The translations under genes were made by a program, and so were the position numbers. This document shows, piece by piece, positions 59,934 to 64,000 of a stretch of DNA of 64,000 nt (positions are counted from its first letter, which is position 1; every line of letters begins with the position of its first letter). This DNA comes from Megalopta genalis (Eukaryota; Arthropoda; Insecta; Hymenoptera; Halictidae): assembly GCF_051020955.1 (NCBI RefSeq), contig NC_135018.1, positions 744,001-808,000 of the forward strand. The letters run 5' to 3'. The notes beneath the pieces were generated by a model. It was not told the DNA's origin. It did no database searches and saw only the letters and a list, made by a program, of their open reading frames with translations.

Positions 59934-60516
59934 TCCGGTTGGCAACTAAGTAACTGCCGATTTCAGTTATAGATGTCTCTCACTCCCATTTTTATGATAT
60001 CCGTAAATGTTATATTATAAAATTATTATTATTATTATTATTATGTTATTTTTTATTATCCGTGAACGTTAGCAACTGGACAAATTGAATGCAGCGGTCG
60101 AGGAAAAGCGACCAGAATTGGTCGATCGTAAAGGTGTTATTTTCCAGCAGGACAATGCTACGCCGCACACGTCTTTGTCCACTGGACAAAAATTGATGGA
60201 TATTGGTTGGGAATTGATGTTACACCCACCGTATAGCCCTGATCTCGCGCCATCGGATTACCACTTATTTCGATCCCTGGACAACTCCCTTCGTGGTAAA
60301 ACTTTGAATGACGATGACGCTGTAAAATCTCACTTAACTCAGTTTTTGGCCGAAAAGGATCAGACTTTCTACGAACGTGGAATTTTCAAGTTGTCGGAGA
60401 GATGGCAAAAGGTCATCGAACAAAATGGAAAATACATTACACATTAAACTTCGTTCCAAGTAAAAAAATTTTTTATTTCATCGAACAAATCGGCAATTAC
60501 TTAGTTGCCAACCCAA
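59934..60516 (+). mobile_element. Second deleted mariner element with both ends
   Basis: The element starts TCCGGTTGGCAACTAAGTAA after a TA (59932-59933) and ends with the inverted counterpart, whose first bases are TTGGGTTGGCAACTAAGTAA, before a TA (60517-60518). The 30-bp ends differ at three positions. About 0.7 kb of a full-length mariner is missing. A (TTA)n microsatellite (about 60025-60058) lies at the deletion junction. The surviving 60073-60447 encodes the C-terminal part of the transposase. The ends differ from those at 50143, so this is a different mariner family. Confidence 0.95.
60073..60447 (+). pseudogene. Mariner transposase, C-terminal fragment
   Basis: The open stretch of about 124 codons has no ATG at its start and follows a TAG directly, so it cannot be translated as it stands. 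It holds two of the three catalytic aspartates: FQQDNATPHTS, and HPPYSPDLAPSDYHLFRSL with exactly 34 residues between the aspartates. This is the DD34D signature of true mariners. It continues through the usual tail (FYERGIFKLSERWQKVIEQN) to a natural stop. The DNA-binding domains and the first aspartate are deleted. The remaining frame has no internal stop. Confidence 0.95.
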
Positions 60517-60518
60517 TA

Positions 60519-61060
60519 AATAGCAAATTTATTCGCTCTTCGGTCATTCGAATAAATTAGAAATAGTACACTGACGTTCTTCAACTGTTTTTATTTATCT
60601 GCTATCTTCGATTGCAACTACCAAATTTTGCCATAAACCTATAAAGTCCGCGCAGTTCGGTTATCACCGTCGATGCTTGTCAATTGTTTATTGCGTTCGG
60701 TTTATGGTAAAAGGCTCTCCGAACGTTCAAAATTACGTGTAGGGAAAGCATGGAAAGTTCGATTGTACGCGCAAGTTTTTATTTTATTGGCAACTGTTTC
60801 TATAAATCCGTGGGAAAAATAAATGTACAAATATGTTTCGGCTTAATTTGAACGTTACATGCGCAATAAATTCTCCTGCGACATAATATTTAGTTTAACG
60901 AACGAATACTTTTTTCTACTGTGTATCAAGCTGCCTCGTTTTTATTATGAATCCGTAATGTCCAGCATAAATAATGTTTTGCCTTTAATTTAATGATATA
61001 AACATTCGTCCATAATTGCTACGCTACTGTAAAATTTCGCGCATTTGGTCTATGATCATA
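60519..61060. other. No recognisable gene
   Basis: This is AT-rich sequence between the mariner and a P1 fragment; nothing was identified. Confidence 0.5.
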
Positions 61061-61204
61061 TTGTTTTTATAATCGTTGACGATCGGCAACTATAAAAACG
61101 AGCCGCGAGGACTCGAATTATTATTCGAATTATTATTAATATTTCTTGTTCCTAAATTGTCCATTTCTGCTTACAAGCTAAAGTAAATTGGGAAGAATTT
61201 CCTG
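61061..61204. mobile_element. P1 MITE, right half only
   Basis: The loop TTTTTATAATCGTTGACGAT is followed by the right arm TATAAAAACGAGCCGCGAGG, then CTAAATTGTCCATTTCTGCT and TACAAGC, ending GGGAAGAATTTCCTG before TA. It belongs to the CTTGTAAACA subtype. The left arm is missing. Confidence 0.7.
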
Positions 61205-61206
61205 TA

Positions 61207-63935
61207 GTTTGAAAACAAAAATCGTCACGAAACCGTTGCAAGAAGCGACGACAGTCGTCTTCCGGCAGTTGTCGAAGATGGTCGTTGTGCTCGTGTGAAG
61301 ACGCGTTTCTAAATAGGTTCAAATAAATAGCGTTACGATCCCGAAGATTTGGTGCATTGGAAAATCAAGGATTTAGAGAGAAGTACCCATTGCGATACAA
61401 CGATTTAAGGAGAGTTTACCGCATCCAGGAATGTAGATATCAATTTTCTTTCACGTGACTCAAGAAATACGTGCTGCTTTAGCTGCTATTAAAGAATGCA
61501 GAGAATGAGATATCAAGTTAACGGATGCAATTTACATAGTTGCATCGGTGGAAACGCTTACAGCGCTGCTCGAAATAATCATACGTTATACATTGCGAAG
61601 TTAACACACGGAACCTTTTTTACGGATCGCACCCTGTATCAGATGATTCCGATCACTCTGCAGCTGGCGAACTATGGCAAATATGAAACGATATTAACAC
61701 TCGCGCGTTCGTTGTAATGTTTCTTTTTGCTTATAGTTCGTGGATTTCATAATTTCGCACATGCATCAGGAAAAATGATAGGTTGCGCCGCTGCTCCTTG
61801 TTCCTGACTAACTCTTCTTTTGCATAATGATAGGTTATTCGTTCATTCTTCCAGCAGTAAATTATTTATACATTTATGTAACGCGAGCATTTTGATTTAC
61901 GAAGACCTGTATCGCGCCGGCGTTTTTATTAAGCGACGTGATTCAATTAATTCCGCGGCAATTGTTTTGCTCGCGTTGTTTGGACTAGATTTGAAAGCCA
62001 ATTGAATGTTCGAATCATCGCGCGCTGCATTTATGAATTCTTTTCGCGCGAATTAAAACGGTATTAGAGACCGAGCAAAGGGGTATCGAAGAAACGTGTG
62101 CAGGATTGTAAAATATTCTTGTAACATCATCGAAAATACACGGCGTGTTCCATCAGGGAAATGAGAGTCTCCGAGAGGAATTTGTGTCTAAATGTAGAAG
62201 GTGAAAAAAATAACGATAGCGTGGGCGTTGATATACATATCTTTTTGTTCGTGTTCACAGTCGCATAAATTTCTCTATAAATTATTACGTTCTACAAACG
62301 TAATCGAGGCGTTCGCGACTCTTTATGAACCACATTATCGTGCAATCTATGTAGCATTTAATTTGTTAAATTATCACGCACTCTAATGCACCGAGTATAT
62401 TAATTTTCATATACTTGAAGAAAATATGGCTATTAAAACGTGACGCCCCGAGCACACGGACGATATTTGACCAATCAGAATTCAATATTTTCCAGCAACC
62501 GTGGCGTCCAACGTCGACGCGACAAAAATTCCCGTCGACTATTAATCTCGATAGTTAAGCCGGCCCCCGTATAAATGCATGAGAGATAAGATACTTTTTA
62601 ATCCCGTCAGAAGATTTGAATAGGACGTGAAGGTTCAATGAATAATGTGACAAACTTCTGAGACCACCCGGAAGTAATTTGACAACTTATTATACGAAGT
62701 ACAATTCATTCAACGTGCTCCATGTCTTCCTCTTATATTTCATGTATTATTCAGCGCGCCACAACCAAAAACCTATGTACTAGTTCACCTCATTTCCATG
62801 AATATCATTTTCGTCGGAAAGAAGGAACTGTCAGCCTATGCAAACGAAACGGCACTCAAAACGAAATGCTTATTATAAACATTACAAAAGCCGGCGAACC
62901 GTAGGAAATTAATCCGGAGGGGAGGGGCATTACGGCCCCGGGTTTCGACAGCCTGGCAAATAATAAAACTGGTAACTGGCCGATAGCGGTTTCCGGGATC
63001 GGTGGTCGCGGGGCGGGGACGAAGGGGGGAGCAAGGGAGGCACGAGATGCAGCAGTAGCATGCAGGGATTAGAATGTAAATTAACTTCGAGTCCCGTCAC
63101 AATGCGACCTAATCTCGTTATGTTTACGAAATATGATGCTGATGGAGTGCTTGTCAGTCACTTTCGGTGATAGCAGGCGGCACCCATTGGTTAGGGAGCG
63201 GCAGCTGAATGCGGACCAGGGGAGATATCGTTATTTATGCTGTAAGTGTCCCCGGAACTCTCCTTCGGGCCCGCACAAAAGCCCCGGTTCCGTGAATCAT
63301 GCCGGGCTATTCTAATCCGGAATATTAATAAAGCGTCGTCACGAAGATTTGTCGATAATGTTCTCTCGGTATTGAAAGAGTCAATTTCATAGTCCGTGCG
63401 TGCACACACATCGTTGCGCGGACGGTCGCGTAGATCGGACAGGAACCGATTCGAGGGAAGAGAGAAAAGATCGGCTTCACCTCGTCGGAATGGAACGCTC
63501 GAAATAGACCACCCAAATTTGTTTCCCGCATCCCGTTCGAACGATACGAGGAACGAAATCTTAACGCGTTTAGAAGACATTCGATTCTCGCTGTCAACCG
63601 CCGGGCAAGAGTACCGACCATAAAAATCGCCGCCTTAATTTCCGTCGATGTTATTAAGCCTCGGGGAAAGCCGACCGAATAATTCAACGTTAACCCTTCG
63701 CACTCGAAGCTATATTTCAATTGTAAATCTAAAATCATTTTTCTGACTTATAGTGTTCTTATTTTGCACGACAAAGTGCATTTTATGCACGTATGAAATT
63801 GACTCTTGCGACTCGGACAACGGTTACGCTCTCAACGATCTTTTTAAATCTAAACTTTGCTGATGTAAAAATTATTTTAGAACGTGACATAAATTTTAAC
63901 GGTGCCTCAGAGTCACCACTCGAGTGCAAAGGGGT
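61207..63935. other. No recognisable gene
   Basis: Short frames, plus overlapping frames on both strands at 63.2-63.7 kb (up to 137 codons), are not recognisable. No RNA gene, tandem repeat or transposon end was identified. Confidence 0.5.
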
Positions 63936-64000
63936 TAATTCTCCCTAATTTTGCCAGCTTGCGAATAAAAATATCTGTAATAATCGTATCTCCTTTTCCC
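63936..64000. mobile_element. P1 MITE, cut by the window end
   Basis: GGTTAATTCTCCCTAATTTT, CAGCTTGCGAATAAAAATAT and TAATCGTATCTCCTTTTCCC match parts of the P1 left and right arms, in the order expected of a collapsed or truncated copy. It runs to the end of the window. Confidence 0.55.

Noticed and set aside
1..64000. CRISPR-like arrays or a bacterial-type operon system
   Set aside because: The regular repeats present are AT-rich satellites or tandem transposon units without unique spacers of constant length. There is no gene clustering, ribosome binding sites or operon spacing.

Overview
The window looks like nuclear DNA from an insect, most likely a hymenopteran and plausibly an ant. It is moderately AT-rich and densely supplied with CpG. 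It carries mariner-type (DD34D) transposon remnants, long (GA)n tracts and several palindromic MITE-like families flanked by TA. The insect assignment is an inference from these features; the species cannot be read from the sequence. There is no bacterial-style gene packing, and no complete, recognisable host protein-coding gene could be supported anywhere in the 64 kb. It reads as a gene desert or as the interior of one or more very long introns.

What can be supported is mainly repetitive. Family P1 has about fifteen full, partial or diverged copies. They are near-palindromic hairpins of about 150-220 bp with ends like CAGTAATGTCTCCC...GGGAGACATTACTG and TA on both sides. Family P2 has full copies of about 365 bp, with ends CAGGGTGTCCC...GGGACACCCTG, TA flanks and a GC-rich CCAAT-containing centre. 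Family P3 has four copies of 137-269 bp with ends GAGCCGTTTATTTTGAAAG and a 4-bp target duplication (AATT, AATT, ATAC, and an imperfect ATAT/ACAT). Two internally deleted mariner elements are delimited to the base. The one at 50143-50718 keeps only the DNA-binding half of the transposase; the one at 59934-60516 keeps only part of the catalytic half.

Region by region: 1-11 kb holds an AT palindrome, P1 and P2 copies, a tandem array at 6.0-6.6 kb and a P3 copy. 11-18 kb holds a TATA/initiator candidate, an old P1 copy, simple repeats and a P2 copy. 18-25 kb holds an 89-bp AT-rich satellite, a CpG-poor block that resembles a terminal exon on the minus strand, P3 and P1 copies, and a frameshifted possible coding remnant at 24.4-24.8 kb. 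28-31 kb holds a TATA box followed by an unrecognised 240-codon frame, a long polypurine tract and a diverged duplicated block. 33-46 kb is mainly P1/P2/P3 copies and small tandem repeats. 49-57 kb includes a duplicated P1 copy that carries 93 bp of extra flank, the first mariner, and a P1 inside a P2. 58-64 kb holds AT satellites, a CT tract, the second mariner and two P1 fragments.

No genes here can be shown to act together. The coherent story is one of non-autonomous transposons, several inserted in or beside one another. Coordinates of element ends come from reading the terminal motifs by eye; ends of truncated copies are approximate.
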